From positions 2,232,001-2,296,000 of the forward strand of contig CP097573.1 of the NCBI GenBank assembly GCA_000492175.2: DNA of 64,000 nucleotides, in the 5' to 3' direction. The translations under genes and the position numbers were made by a program. This DNA comes from Firmicutes bacterium ASF500. Lineage in GTDB: Bacteria; Bacillota; Clostridia; Oscillospirales; Oscillospiraceae. The notes under the pieces were generated by a model that worked only from the letters and a program-made list of their open reading frames with translations, ran no database searches and was not told where the DNA came from. Below, in pieces: positions 1 to 9,087 of this stretch (the first letter of the stretch is position 1; every line of letters starts with the position of its first letter).

Positions 1-1
1 G

Positions 2-496
2 GATGTGCTGGATGAAATGCGCTCCTTTGGCCTGCTTTCCAGTGAGGACCGGCACATTCTGAGCAAGGTGGGCGGGACCGCGGAGCCCTGCTTGATCGTG
101 GCGGGAGATGGCAGCTCCGCGCTGGTGTGGAACTGCCGCTGGGATGTGGGGGAATGGGCCTCCTCTTGTTCTATTACGGTGGATGATGTCAGCGGAAAGG
201 CTGTGCGGATCTCGACGGCCAGTTTGGTAAACGTGTATGGAGAATCAGCAAAAGCCGGCAGCGTACAGGCGGACAGCGCGGAGTTAAGAGAGGAGTACTA
301 TATCCTGCTGGACCTGTGGTGCTGCTTTTTGACGAATTATTATGATGCTGATGTGTTAACGATAACGGAGCCCGAGGATATCTCAGAGGAAGGCGCGAAA
401 TTTTTGCTGGATCTGGAGCTTCACCCGGACAAGGCCCCCCAGACCTGCCGCCTGCCCTTGGAGCTGAATTACAATGAGGCGCGCTTCAATTTTTGA
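2..496 (+). CDS. Hypothetical protein, 5'-truncated by the window edge
   Basis: The frame is open from the first bases and ends at a TGA at 494-496. A GTG at base 5 could be read as a start, but no ribosome site is visible, so a 5' partial gene is more likely. The visible ~164 residues are acidic, with no membrane segment or signal peptide; a Cys-rich patch (LWCCFL) and a Pro-rich C-terminus (KAPQTCRLPLEL) are seen. I do not recognise the family. It reads toward the VanY-like gene 95 bases downstream, separated from it by a hairpin. Confidence 0.55.
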   Translation, partial: DVLDEMRSFGLLSSEDRHILSKVGGTAEPCLIVAGDGSSALVWNCRWDVGEWASSCSITVDDVSGKAVRISTASLVNVYGESAKAGSVQADSAELREEYYILLDLWCCFLTNYYDADVLTITEPEDISEEGAKFLLDLELHPDKAPQTCRLPLELNYNEARFNF

Positions 497-543
497 CCGA
501 TGATGCCAATCCGATGGTAAAACGATGACATTCGGAGGAAGCG

Positions 544-579
544 CCTTGCTATGCTGAAACCATCTTCAGCACAGCGAGG
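544..579 (+). terminator. Stem-loop between the first gene and the VanY-like gene
   Basis: Two 15-base arms (544-558 and 565-579) pair apart from one wobble and one A-C mismatch; the loop is ACCATC and GTGTTTT follows. The 3' arm contains the GAGG that would be the ribosome site of the gene starting at 591. The hairpin could therefore end the upstream transcript, hide the ribosome site, or both. Confidence 0.45.
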
Positions 580-590
580 TGTTTTGACGG

Positions 591-1430
591 ATGTACAGAC
601 GAAAAAAATTTGCCCCTGTCCGCTGGCGCGCTGGACGGCGGCGCAGGCGGAACAGGGTGCTTGAGGATCTGCTGTCCATAACGATTCTTTTGTGCTCAGC
701 GGCCCTTCTCATCACGGTGCTGGTCCCCTGGGAGGAGGGCAGCGCATATTCAGCCGGACAGAGTACCGGCGCCTGCTGGCCGGAGCCCCCGCTCCCGGAG
801 AATCGGGGAGAGCCCCTTCCGGCGGAGCCCGCCCCCGTGGACAGCTGGCAGTTGCTCCTGGTGAACCGCTGGCATTCGCTGCCCGAGGACTATTCCGTCC
901 AGCTGGTGGAGCTTAGGAACGGCTTCCAGGTGGACGAGCGGTGTTATCCGGACCTCCAGGCCATGATGGGCGCCTGCCGGGCGGAGGGGCTGTCCCCTGT
1001 CATCTGCTCCGCCTACCGGACCTGGGAGTATCAGGAGCGGCTGTATCGGGCCGAGACCGAACGCTGGCTGGCCCGGGGCTATTCTCAGGACAGCGCCGGG
1101 ACGGAGGCGGGAAAATCCGTCGCGGTACCCGGGACCAGCGAGCATCAGCTGGGTCTGGCGGTGGACATCGTGGATATCAGCTACCAGCATTTGGACGAGT
1201 TCCAGGAGAATACCGCCGTACAGAAATGGCTCATGGAGCACAGCTGGGAATATGGCTTTATCCTCCGCTATCCCAATGACAAAAGCGAGATCACCGGCAT
1301 CATCTATGAGCCCTGGCATTACCGCTATGTGGGACGCGAATACGCGGAGGAGCTCCATAGGCTGGGGCTCTGCCTGGAGGAGTATTTAGAGCGGAGGGCG
1401 CGGCCTGACTTGAATGACCCTGCCCAGTGA
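591..1430 (+). CDS. VanY/DdpX-type D-alanyl-D-alanine carboxypeptidase, membrane-anchored
   Basis: A 279-residue zinc peptidase predicted to trim the terminal D-Ala of peptidoglycan stem peptides outside the membrane. The N-terminus is very basic (GRRRRRNRV), followed by one membrane segment at about 27-46, so it is a type II membrane protein. The catalytic domain (about 105-265) has the M15 signature SEHQLGLAVD with H185 and D192 as likely zinc ligands, and EPWHYRYVG with H243 as the third ligand. The SAYRTWEYQ motif upstream is also typical of the family. Start ATG at 591 follows GAGGTG nine bases upstream. It lies alone, convergent with spoIIP. No van regulatory genes are nearby, so a cell-wall remodelling role is likelier than glycopeptide resistance. 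Confidence 0.88.
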   Translation: MYRRKKFAPVRWRAGRRRRRNRVLEDLLSITILLCSAALLITVLVPWEEGSAYSAGQSTGACWPEPPLPENRGEPLPAEPAPVDSWQLLLVNRWHSLPEDYSVQLVELRNGFQVDERCYPDLQAMMGACRAEGLSPVICSAYRTWEYQERLYRAETERWLARGYSQDSAGTEAGKSVAVPGTSEHQLGLAVDIVDISYQHLDEFQENTAVQKWLMEHSWEYGFILRYPNDKSEITGIIYEPWHYRYVGREYAEELHRLGLCLEEYLERRARPDLNDPAQ

Positions 1431-1447
1431 TAACAAACAAAAGCAGA

Positions 1448-1494
1448 GCCGCCTCATTCCAACAAATGGCTGTTGCCTGTTGGGATGAGGCGGC
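1448..1494. terminator. Bidirectional terminator between vanY-like gene and spoIIP
   Basis: Arms of 17 bases at 1448-1464 and 1478-1494 pair with one G-T wobble. GTTATTTTT follows on the plus side and a T-rich run (CTTTTGTTTG) follows on the minus side. It sits between the stops of two convergent genes. Confidence 0.85.
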
Positions 1495-1503
1495 GTTATT
1501 TTT

Positions 1504-2658
1504 CTATTTCATCTCCAGAAGTGTCCGCGCCACATTGTCGGCCCACAGCCGGCCGCCGGCGATGGCCTCGGTGAGGGTGTTGCCGTGGCCGCCCACCTCC
1601 ACCAGGATGGAACCGGGGCACAGCTGCTGATTGTACCGGCTTTTCCGCAGGACGGTGGGCCGGGCCAGGCTGGTGTAGCCCCGGACCAGATTGCGCTGAA
1701 GCTTTAGGGCGAAGGCCATGTTGTCCCGCCACCGGGGGTGCTCCGCGCCGCCGGCGTCGGTGCCCAGGACCATCATCACCTGGGCCACCTTCTCCCCGGC
1801 CTCGGTGGACACCATCTTGTAAATCTCCCCGTCGCCGCCCACCAGGGCGTCCCGGTGAACGTCCAGCACCACCTTGATGGTGGGGTACTGGGCCAGCCAC
1901 TGCTCCACCACCGCCTGGGACCGGCTGTAGGCCCCGTTATAGGCGGGGTAGTCGCACAGGGTGGTGTCGTGGATGACCTGGAAGCCGTAGGCCCGGAAGA
2001 CGGTGGCCATCTCCTCCCCCACCCGGACCACGTTGTGGGTGCAGTCGGTGGTGCGGTAGGGGTCGCTCTCCTCATAGAGCTCTCCGTCGGTCATGGAATA
2101 GGCCTCGCTGCCGTGGGTGTGGACAATCAAAATCTGGGGCCCCTCCCCCAGGGGGACATCCACCGTCCCCTCCTGGAGCAGAGAGGAATCCAGCGCCAGG
2201 TCGGTGCGGTTGTAGACATAGACCCCGCCGTCGGACAGATACTGACTGCCCTCCTTCCCCTGGCCGGTCATCTCCACGATGCCGTCCTCGGGGCGGGGGG
2301 GCTGGAGGTCGGGCTCCTCCTCGTCGTCCCCGTCGGAGGGGAGGGAGCTGTCGGGAACGGAGGGCCCGGGGGGCGTCCGATCATCCAGGCGCTGGACCAC
2401 CGCCTCCTCCCCGGCGGACAGAAGGGGGGAGTTGTCCACCAGCAGCCTCCCCCAGCCGGTAACCCCCTTGTGCTGGCCGGGCAGCGGGCCCAGCTGAGAT
2501 GTCATTAGGGAGACGGCCAGCGTGTGCCCCCCGCCCAGGGCGGACAGCCCCTCTCCCAAGGCGCTGAGGTCCGCCGTGAGGCTTACCGCCCAAGCGGCGG
2601 TGAGGACCAGCCCCAGCGCCGTACCCCGCCGCAGGGCACGTCCCATCCTGTTCCCCAT
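1504..2658 (-). CDS. spoIIP: Stage II sporulation protein P (SpoIIP)
   Basis: A peptidoglycan amidase/endopeptidase that works with SpoIID and SpoIIM in septal thinning and forespore engulfment. The 384-residue protein has a basic N-terminus and a signal-anchor at about 12-30, a low-complexity acidic/Pro linker, and the SpoIIP domain from about 170 on. Family motifs are visible: ILIVHTHGSEAY (zinc His), KVVLDVHRDAL and ILVEVGGHGNTLTEA. Start ATG at 2658 follows AAGGAG at good spacing. It is monocistronic, with a sigma-E-like promoter about 45 bases upstream. Its presence says the organism sporulates or recently did. Confidence 0.94.
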   Translation of the reverse strand: MGNRMGRALRRGTALGLVLTAAWAVSLTADLSALGEGLSALGGGHTLAVSLMTSQLGPLPGQHKGVTGWGRLLVDNSPLLSAGEEAVVQRLDDRTPPGPSVPDSSLPSDGDDEEEPDLQPPRPEDGIVEMTGQGKEGSQYLSDGGVYVYNRTDLALDSSLLQEGTVDVPLGEGPQILIVHTHGSEAYSMTDGELYEESDPYRTTDCTHNVVRVGEEMATVFRAYGFQVIHDTTLCDYPAYNGAYSRSQAVVEQWLAQYPTIKVVLDVHRDALVGGDGEIYKMVSTEAGEKVAQVMMVLGTDAGGAEHPRWRDNMAFALKLQRNLVRGYTSLARPTVLRKSRYNQQLCPGSILVEVGGHGNTLTEAIAGGRLWADNVARTLLEMK

Positions 2659-2700
2659 AGTACCACTCCTTATCCTGAGTATGAAATACCGGTGTAACAG

Positions 2701-2729
2701 AGCATATGAGGCAGGGGCGGAGGATATGA
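2701..2729 (-). promoter_or_regulatory. Candidate sigma-E promoter of spoIIP
   Basis: Read on the minus strand: TCATATC at 2729-2723, 14 bases, CATATGCT at 2708-2701. This fits the Bacillus sigma-E pattern (GHATATT-N14-CATACAHT) in both boxes and spacing. spoIIP belongs to the sigma-E regulon in Bacillus; its use here is inferred. Confidence 0.5.
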
Positions 2730-2733
2730 CAAA

Positions 2734-2761
2734 GGGGCGGAGGCCGAACGGCCTCCGCCCC
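2734..2761 (-). terminator. Terminator of the chemotaxis receptor gene
   Basis: Perfect 12-bp GC-rich stem (2734-2745 with 2750-2761) and GAAC loop just after the receptor stop codon on the minus strand. The T-tract after it is weak (TTTGTCAT). Confidence 0.65.
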
Positions 2762-2773
2762 GGGGTTTAGAGA

Positions 2774-4450
2774 TTACCAGTGCCCGTTCCGGTTCAGCCG
2801 GAAGGAGCTCATCAGCTGCTTGAGCAGGCTGGCCTGGGAGGACAGCTCCTCGCTGGCGGCGGCGGACTCCTCGCTGGTGGCGGAGTTGGTCTGAACCACC
2901 GCGGAGATCTGGTCGATGCCCTCGGTGACCTGGGCCAGGGCGTTGGTCTGGTCCTCCACGGCCTGGACCACGATGGACATCTTCTCGGTGACCCCTCCGG
3001 CGCTCTGGCTGGTGCGCCCCAGGGACTCGGTCACCTTGTTAACCACGTCGGTCCCCTCGTTGACGGCGTTGATGGAACTCTCAATCAGCTCCTTGGTGGC
3101 CTTGGCGGCCTCGTCGGACTTGGTGGCCAGGTTGCGGACCTCATCGGCCACCACGGCGAAGCCCTTGCCGGCGGAGCCCGCCCGGGCGGCCTCTACGGCG
3201 GCGTTCAGAGCCAGGATGTTGGTCTGGAAGGCGATGTTTTCAATGGCGGCGATGATCTTGGAGATCTCCTCCGAGGAGCTGGAGATATGGGCCATAGCGG
3301 TGTTCAGCTGCTGGACGTATCCCACGCTGATGTTCAGCTGAGCGCCGGCCTGGTCCACGAACTGGCCGGCCTCCCGGGTGGCCTGGGCGGTGCGCTGGGC
3401 GTTGCCGGAAATCTCGCTGACGGTGGCGGACAGCTCCTCCACCGAGCTGGCCTGCTCGGTGGCCCCCTGGGCCAGCGCCTGGGCGCTGTTGGACACCTGG
3501 TCGGAGCCGGAGGACACCTGATCGGCACTCTCGGTGATCTGGCGCATGGTCTCATTCAGCCGGGACTCGATGTCCTCCAGGGAGTTCTTGATGGACTGGA
3601 AGTCGCCCACATAGTCCTGCTGGACGCGGCTGGTCAGGTCGCCGCTGGCGATGGCCCCCAGCACGGAGGAAATTTCTCCGATATAGGCCCGCATCCGCTG
3701 GATGGTGCCCTCAAAGATCCGGCCCAGTGTCCCGATCTCGTCGTTGGAGTGGACGGAGACGGTGATGTTCTCGTTGCTGGCCAGGCCCAGGTCGCCCGCC
3801 TCCAGCCGCTCGGCCACCTGAGCGATCTCGCCCAGGGGAACGGTGACATTTTTCCGCAGATATCTGGTCAGCACCAGGACGCACACAATGATGGACAGCA
3901 CGCTGACGGCGGCGGCGATCAGCATGACCATCTCCACCTGGAAGTCGGTCTTGTGGGCGGAGACGCCGGCAAAGATGGCGCCGGTCACCTTGCCGCTCTC
4001 GTCCCGGGTGGGCACGTAGGAGCAGACGTGCTGCTCTCCGGCAATCTCAGCCCGGCCTACATAGGATTTCCCCTCCTTGATGACGATCTGGGAGATCTCC
4101 GAGGGCATTTTGGTGCCCACGGCCCGCTTGCCGTTCTGAATCACGGTGGTAAAGGCACGGACATCACCCTCGCAGATGGTGAACTCCATGCTCATGTAAT
4201 TCTTCAAGGTTTCCAGGGTCGCCTCGATGTCATCATCGTCCCGGGCGCGGTTGAGCTCATAGGCGAGCACGTTCGTGCCGCTGACGCACTGGGCCTCCAG
4301 CGTGGTGAGGACCAGGGAACGGAACATCCAGGCGCACACTGCCACCGCCAGCACGACGGTGATCGCAAGCATGATGACGACCACATTTCCGACCTTTTTG
4401 CCGATTCGTTTCTGTTTGGAGCTGCCCTTGGTGTTCTGTAGCTTTTTCAT
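2774..4450 (-). CDS. Methyl-accepting chemotaxis protein
   Basis: A transmembrane chemoreceptor expected to signal to CheA/CheW. Starting at the ATG at 4450 (GGAGGG eight bases upstream; a further ATG 15 bases earlier has no site) it has 558 residues. Order: basic N-terminus, membrane segment at about 20-42, extracellular single-Cache-like sensor with [19 protein letters not shown], second membrane segment at about 170-195, HAMP region, then the cytoplasmic signalling hairpin. The hairpin tip has [20 protein letters not shown], the near-invariant MCP signature. The ligand is unknown. No che genes are in the window, so it is an orphan receptor locus. Confidence 0.94.
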   Translation of the reverse strand: MKKLQNTKGSSKQKRIGKKVGNVVVIMLAITVVLAVAVCAWMFRSLVLTTLEAQCVSGTNVLAYELNRARDDDDIEATLETLKNYMSMEFTICEGDVRAFTTVIQNGKRAVGTKMPSEISQIVIKEGKSYVGRAEIAGEQHVCSYVPTRDESGKVTGAIFAGVSAHKTDFQVEMVMLIAAAVSVLSIIVCVLVLTRYLRKNVTVPLGEIAQVAERLEAGDLGLASNENITVSVHSNDEIGTLGRIFEGTIQRMRAYIGEISSVLGAIASGDLTSRVQQDYVGDFQSIKNSLEDIESRLNETMRQITESADQVSSGSDQVSNSAQALAQGATEQASSVEELSATVSEISGNAQRTAQATREAGQFVDQAGAQLNISVGYVQQLNTAMAHISSSSEEISKIIAAIENIAFQTNILALNAAVEAARAGSAGKGFAVVADEVRNLATKSDEAAKATKELIESSINAVNEGTDVVNKVTESLGRTSQSAGGVTEKMSIVVQAVEDQTNALAQVTEGIDQISAVVQTNSATSEESAAASEELSSQASLLKQLMSSFRLNRNGHW

Positions 4451-4501
4451 ATGTATTCCCTCCATTTTCCAAAAATGTGCTCACAACATCAAGCTATACC
4501 T

Positions 4502-4530
4502 ATTATAGCACGAACCGCGCCGTTTTCCAA
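4502..4530 (-). promoter_or_regulatory. Sigma-A promoter of the chemoreceptor gene
   Basis: Minus strand TTGGAA (4530-4525), 17 bases, TATAAT (4507-4502), about 50 bases before the start codon. Confidence 0.65.
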
Positions 4531-4566
4531 GAGGTTTTTTGACCGTTAAATCTCTTTTCCTGCCTC

Positions 4567-4595
4567 TTGTGCCGGCGGGGAAAAAATAGTATAAT
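4567..4595 (+). promoter_or_regulatory. Sigma-A promoter of miaB
   Basis: TTGTGC at 4567-4572, 17-base spacer, perfect TATAAT at 4590-4595, 34 bases before the miaB start. Confidence 0.6.
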
Positions 4596-4629
4596 AAAGC
4601 ATTCGAGCAGACGCCTATGGAGGTTTATT

Positions 4630-6039
4630 ATGGAACGTACCACTGTGATCTCCCCCGACGAGATCGAAAAACAGCTGAATATATGCCAGACTGTGGCCGG
4701 CCTCACCGCCCAATGGCCCCAGCGGCCCCTGGCCTTTGTGGACACCTACGGGTGCCAGCAGAACGAGGCCGACTCCGAGCGCATCCGGGGCTATCTGGAA
4801 AAGATGGGCTTCGGCTTTACCGATCGCGAGGAGGAGGCCCGGATCATCGTTATCAACACCTGCGCCATCCGGGAGCACGCCGAGCAGCGGGTCTTCGGCA
4901 ACGTGGGCGCGCTGGTCCACGTGAAGCGGCGGCGCCCGGATACTCTCATCTGCCTGTGCGGCTGTATGGCCCAGCAGGCGGGGATCGCCCAGAAAATCCG
5001 GGAGTCCTACCGCCATGTGGACCTGGTCTTCGGCCCCCACGCCCTGTGGAAGTTCCCGGAGATGGTCCATTCCCTCCTCACCCGCCGCAGCCGGATGTTT
5101 CTCACCCCGGACGAGCCGGGCTCCATCGCCGAGGGCATCCCGGTGATCCGGCAGGACGGCATCCGGGCCTGGGTGTCGGTGATGTACGGCTGCAACAATT
5201 TCTGTTCCTACTGTATCGTCCCCTACGTCCGGGGGCGGGAGCGGTCCCGAAAGCCGGAGGACATCCTGGCCGAGGTGCGGCAGCTGGCGGAGGCGGGGTA
5301 TAAGGACATCACCCTGCTGGGCCAGAACGTCAACTCCTACGGCAAGGACCTGGACGAGCCCATGGACTTCGCCGGCCTTCTGGAGCGGGTCAATGCCGTC
5401 CCCGGAGACTTTCTCATCCGCTTCATGACCTCCCACCCCAAGGACGCCACTCAGAAGCTCTTTGAGACCATGGCGCGGTGCGAAAAGGTAGCCCCGGTGC
5501 TCCACCTGCCCTTCCAGGCGGGGAACGACCGTATTCTCAAGGTCATGAACCGCCGCCACACCCGGGAGCAGTATCTGGAAAAAATCCGGGCTTTGAGGGC
5601 CCTCATTCCCGATATCGTCCTCACCTCCGATATTATCGTGGGCTTTCCCGGCGAGACGACAGAGGAGTTCGAGGACACCCTGCGCGTGCTGGAGGAGGTG
5701 CGGTTCGACGCCCTGTTTACCTTCATCTTCTCCCCCCGCCCCGGCACCCCGGCGGCGGAGATGGACGACCCCATGCCCCGGGAGGAGAAGCTGGCCAATT
5801 TCAACCGCCTCACCGCCCTCCAGGACGCCATCTCTGAGGAGAAGCACGCCGCCTATACCGGCAAGACCGTCCGCTGTCTCATCGACGCCCCCTCCGACGA
5901 CGCCCGGTACGACCTCACCGCCCGCACCCCCGGCAACCGCCTGGTCCGGGTGGTAGGCGACCCCTCCGCCCTGGGCCAGTTCCGGGACGTGAAGATTACA
6001 GGGGCCAATAAGTGGTCGCTGTTTGGGGAATTGGTGTAA
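4630..6039 (+). CDS. miaB: tRNA-2-methylthio-N6-isopentenyladenosine synthase MiaB
   Basis: Radical-SAM methylthiotransferase that converts i6A37 to ms2i6A37 in tRNAs reading UNN codons. It acts after MiaA, whose gene is 7 kb downstream. The 469-residue protein has the N-terminal UPF0004 domain with its three cluster cysteines (DTYGCQQNE, INTCAIRE, CLCGCMAQQ), the radical-SAM motif CNNFCSYC, and a C-terminal TRAM-like domain. ATG 4630 is chosen over an upstream in-frame start because GGAGG lies six bases before it. Length and motifs are normal for the family. Confidence 0.96.
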   Translation: MERTTVISPDEIEKQLNICQTVAGLTAQWPQRPLAFVDTYGCQQNEADSERIRGYLEKMGFGFTDREEEARIIVINTCAIREHAEQRVFGNVGALVHVKRRRPDTLICLCGCMAQQAGIAQKIRESYRHVDLVFGPHALWKFPEMVHSLLTRRSRMFLTPDEPGSIAEGIPVIRQDGIRAWVSVMYGCNNFCSYCIVPYVRGRERSRKPEDILAEVRQLAEAGYKDITLLGQNVNSYGKDLDEPMDFAGLLERVNAVPGDFLIRFMTSHPKDATQKLFETMARCEKVAPVLHLPFQAGNDRILKVMNRRHTREQYLEKIRALRALIPDIVLTSDIIVGFPGETTEEFEDTLRVLEEVRFDALFTFIFSPRPGTPAAEMDDPMPREEKLANFNRLTALQDAISEEKHAAYTGKTVRCLIDAPSDDARYDLTARTPGNRLVRVVGDPSALGQFRDVKITGANKWSLFGELV

Positions 6040-6060
6040 AACCCCCGTCCCCCGCGGGGC

Positions 6061-6375
6061 CAGGCTCCTTTGGAAAGGAGCTGTCAGCGAAGCTGACTGA
6101 GGATTGCGTTTCGCGGAGCGAAACATACGAAGTAAACCCGTGTAGGGCGCGACGACCCCGGCGCGCCGTTCTTCAGGGGTGCGTTGTAGGGGCGGATATT
6201 ATCCGCCCGCTGGACATCGCCTAGACCTGACGGGCGGATGATATCCGCCCCTACATGAGGCTCTAAGACCTCGTTTGCTTCGCACATTTCGCCTGCGGCG
6301 AAATCAATCCTCCGCCCCAGTTTGCGAACTGGGGCACCTCCTTTCAAAAGGAGGCTTGCCGCCTGCGGGCGGGGA
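6061..6375. repeat. Composite palindromic repeat block between miaB and mutS
   Basis: This fills most of the 363-base gap. In order: a hairpin-rich unit (GGCTCCTTTGGAAAGGAGC and following), a GTAGGGCGCGACGACC unit at about 6145, a pair of GTAGGGGCGGATATTATCC-type palindromes in inverted orientation (about 6187-6212 and 6229-6254), then the reverse complement of the CTCCTTTTGAAAGGAGG / CCCCAGTTCGCAAACTGGGG unit. The same modules recur throughout the window, including inside mutL. No gene is seen here. Confidence 0.85.
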
Positions 6376-6402
6376 CGAAAAAGATAGAAAGAAGGTACCC
6401 CC

Positions 6403-9033
6403 ATGCCGGAGATCACCCCCATGATGCAGCAATATCTGGACATCAAGGCCCAGAACCCGGATTCGATTTTGTTCTTCCGGCTGGGGGATTTTTACGAGAT
6501 GTTCAACGAGGATGCCCGGCTGGTGTCCAAGGAGCTGGACCTGACCCTGACCACCCGGGACCGGAACAAGCCGCCGGAGGAGCGCACCCCCATGTGCGGG
6601 GTGCCCTACCACTCCTGCGACAGCTACATTGCCCGGCTCATCGCCAAGGGCTATAAGATCGCCATCTGCGAGCAGACCGAGGACCCGGCCCAGGCCAAGG
6701 GGCTGGTGGACCGGGACATCATCCGGGTGGTGACGCCGGGGACGGTAATCGCCTCCTCCATGCTGGAGGACGGCAAAAACAACTACATCTGCGCCGTTTA
6801 CGCCGACTCGGCGGCCTGTGCCCTCTGCCTGTGCGACATCTCCACCGGCGAGGCCTACGGAGCCTCCTTCCCCGCCGGGGAGGAGGGGCTGGGACACCTG
6901 CGAAACGAGCTGGCCCGGTTCCACCCCGCCGAGGCGGTGCTGTCCTCGGGGGCCTGGAGCACCGAGGGGCTGGTCCCCTTTCTAAAGGAGCGGCTGAGCT
7001 GTCTGTGTGAGAACGGGGGCGAGGCCCGGTTCCGAATCAAGACCGCCCGGCCGCTGGCGGAAAAGCAGTTCAAGACCGGCCTGACCGACATTCCGGCCGG
7101 GGACGAGGCGGCTGTTCAGGCGGCGGGGGGCCTGCTGGCCTATCTCTACGAGACCCAGAAAACCGACCTGAGCCACATCTCCCACTTCAGCTACTACACC
7201 GTGGGCCAGTTCATGGAGCTGGACCTCACCGCCCGGCAGACTCTGGAGCTCACCGCCACCATGCGGGGCAAGGAGAAGCGGGGTTCCCTCCTCTGGGTGC
7301 TGGACAAGACCAAAACCGCCATGGGAGGCCGGCTCCTCCGGGGCTGGATGGAGCGGCCCCTCCTCTCCCCCGCCCGCATCGCCCGGCGGCAGCAGGGGGT
7401 GGCCGACCTGGTGGAGGACGCCATCACCCGGGAGGAGCTGTCCCTGGCCCTGCGGGAGATCACCGACCTGGAGCGGCTGGCGGGCCGGGTGGTCTACGGC
7501 TCCGCCGGGAGCCGGGACCTGGCGGCGCTGTCCGCCGGACTGGGCCGTCTGCCCCGCATCCGGGCGTTGCTGGAACACTGTCCCTCTCCCCTGCTCCAGT
7601 CCCTGCGCGCGGAGCTGGACGACCTGCCCCAGCTGCGGGACCTGCTGGACCGGGCCATTCGGGACGACAGCGAAAAGGCCCTGCCCTTCTCCGTCCGGGA
7701 GGGGGACTTCATCCGCTCCGGCTACCACCCCAAGGTGGACGAGCTGCGGGACCTGCTCACCAACGCCAGCGGCCACATTGTGGCGATGGAGGTGCGGACC
7801 AAGGAGCAGACCGGCATCAAAAACATGAAAATATCCTCCAACAAGGTCTTTGGCTATTACATAGAGGTGGCCAAATCCCAGACCGGGCTGGTGCCCGCCG
7901 ACTGGGTGCGCAAGCAGACCACCGTCAACGCGGAGCGGTATATTTCCCAGGAACTAAAGGAGCTGGAGCACGCCATTCTCTCCGCCCGGGAACAGATCAC
8001 CGCCCTGGAATATCAGCTCTTCTGCGAACTGAAGGAGGCCGTCTGTGCCCAGACCGCTCAGATTCAGTCCGCCGCCGCCGCCGTGGCCCAGGTGGACGTA
8101 CTCAACTCCCTGGCCTCCGTCGCCGCCGCCAACGGCTACTGTATGCCCCAGGTGGACGGCTCTGACGCCCTCACCATCGTGGAGGGGCGGCACCCCGTGG
8201 TGGAAAAAATGCTGAAAAATACCCCCTTCGTCCCCAACGACACCCACATGGACGGGGGCGAGGACCTGGCCGCAATCATCACCGGGCCCAATATGGCGGG
8301 AAAGTCCACCTATATGAGGCAGGTGGCCCTGATTGTCCTGATGGCCCAGATGGGCTCCTTTGTCCCCGCCAAGTCGGCCCGGGTGGGTGTGGTGGACCGG
8401 GTGTTCACCCGCATCGGGGCCAGCGACGATTTGGCCTCCGGCCAGTCCACCTTTATGGTGGAGATGACCGAGGTAGCCGCCCTGCTCCAGAACGCCACCC
8501 GGCAGTCCCTGCTCATCCTGGACGAGATTGGCCGGGGGACCTCCACCTATGACGGCATGGCTATCGCCCGGGCGGTGCTGGAGCACTGCGCCGACCGCAA
8601 GCGCCTGGGGGCCAAGACCCTCTTCGCCACCCACTACCACGAGCTCACCGCCCTGGAGGGGGAGATTGCCGGGGTGAAAAACTACAATATCGCCGCCAAA
8701 AAGCGGAGGTCGGACGTGATCTTCCTCCGGAAAATCGTCCGGGGCGGGGCCGACCAGAGCTACGGCGTGGAGGTGGCAAAGCTGGCCGGGGTGCCTGAGC
8801 GGGTGGTCAGACGGGCCCGGGAGATTTTGGAGGAGTTGGAATCGGGGAACGGCCCTGTAACCGGCGGGCGGCCACAGGCCGCCCCTACAGAGGACGCCGC
8901 CCAGGTCTCATTGGGCGACATCGGCGGCGAGGCGGTGTTGAAAAAACTGCGCATGACCGACGTGAACATCCTCTCCCCTATTGAGGCGCTCAACCTGTTG
9001 GCTGAGCTGAAACAGGACCTGAACGGAGGATAA
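6403..9033 (+). CDS. mutS: DNA mismatch repair protein MutS
   Basis: Mismatch-recognition ATPase; with MutL it starts post-replicative repair. 876 residues. The N-terminal mismatch-binding domain has FFRLGDFYEMF (the Phe-X-Glu wedge), then connector, lever and clamp domains. The ATPase has Walker A TGPNMAGKSTYM, Walker B LLILDEIGRGTSTYDG and ATHYHEL. The C-terminal tail (about residues 821-830) carries GRPQAAPTE, encoded by an intergenic-type palindrome that has entered the reading frame. The start is supported by AGAAGG before the ATG and by the conserved MMQQYLDIKA N-terminus. mutL follows after an XRE gene. Confidence 0.97.
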   Translation: MPEITPMMQQYLDIKAQNPDSILFFRLGDFYEMFNEDARLVSKELDLTLTTRDRNKPPEERTPMCGVPYHSCDSYIARLIAKGYKIAICEQTEDPAQAKGLVDRDIIRVVTPGTVIASSMLEDGKNNYICAVYADSAACALCLCDISTGEAYGASFPAGEEGLGHLRNELARFHPAEAVLSSGAWSTEGLVPFLKERLSCLCENGGEARFRIKTARPLAEKQFKTGLTDIPAGDEAAVQAAGGLLAYLYETQKTDLSHISHFSYYTVGQFMELDLTARQTLELTATMRGKEKRGSLLWVLDKTKTAMGGRLLRGWMERPLLSPARIARRQQGVADLVEDAITREELSLALREITDLERLAGRVVYGSAGSRDLAALSAGLGRLPRIRALLEHCPSPLLQSLRAELDDLPQLRDLLDRAIRDDSEKALPFSVREGDFIRSGYHPKVDELRDLLTNASGHIVAMEVRTKEQTGIKNMKISSNKVFGYYIEVAKSQTGLVPADWVRKQTTVNAERYISQELKELEHAILSAREQITALEYQLFCELKEAVCAQTAQIQSAAAAVAQVDVLNSLASVAAANGYCMPQVDGSDALTIVEGRHPVVEKMLKNTPFVPNDTHMDGGEDLAAIITGPNMAGKSTYMRQVALIVLMAQMGSFVPAKSARVGVVDRVFTRIGASDDLASGQSTFMVEMTEVAALLQNATRQSLLILDEIGRGTSTYDGMAIARAVLEHCADRKRLGAKTLFATHYHELTALEGEIAGVKNYNIAAKKRRSDVIFLRKIVRGGADQSYGVEVAKLAGVPERVVRRAREILEELESGNGPVTGGRPQAAPTEDAAQVSLGDIGGEAVLKKLRMTDVNILSPIEALNLLAELKQDLNGG
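8864..8890 (+). repeat. Palindromic repeat unit carried inside the mutS reading frame
   Basis: A 27-base unit (GCGGGCGGCCACAGGCC...CTACAG) whose exact reverse complement stands at 9812-9838. In mutS it encodes a Pro/Ala-rich stretch of the C-terminal linker without breaking the frame. Confidence 0.8.
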
Positions 9034-9087
9034 CTCTGTCCCGCCGTAGGCGAGATGTGCGGAGCAGATGAGGGTTCTGAGCCCTCT

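Noticed and set aside
591..1430. Vancomycin-resistance vanY locus
   Set aside because: The enzyme family fits, but there is no vanRS, vanHAX or other van gene in the flanks, so resistance should not be inferred.
2780..4441. A 553-codon open frame on the plus strand opposite the chemoreceptor gene
   Set aside because: It is the antisense shadow of a GC-rich gene; the translation is Gly/Leu/Val-rich low complexity with no start signals, while the minus strand encodes a clear MCP.
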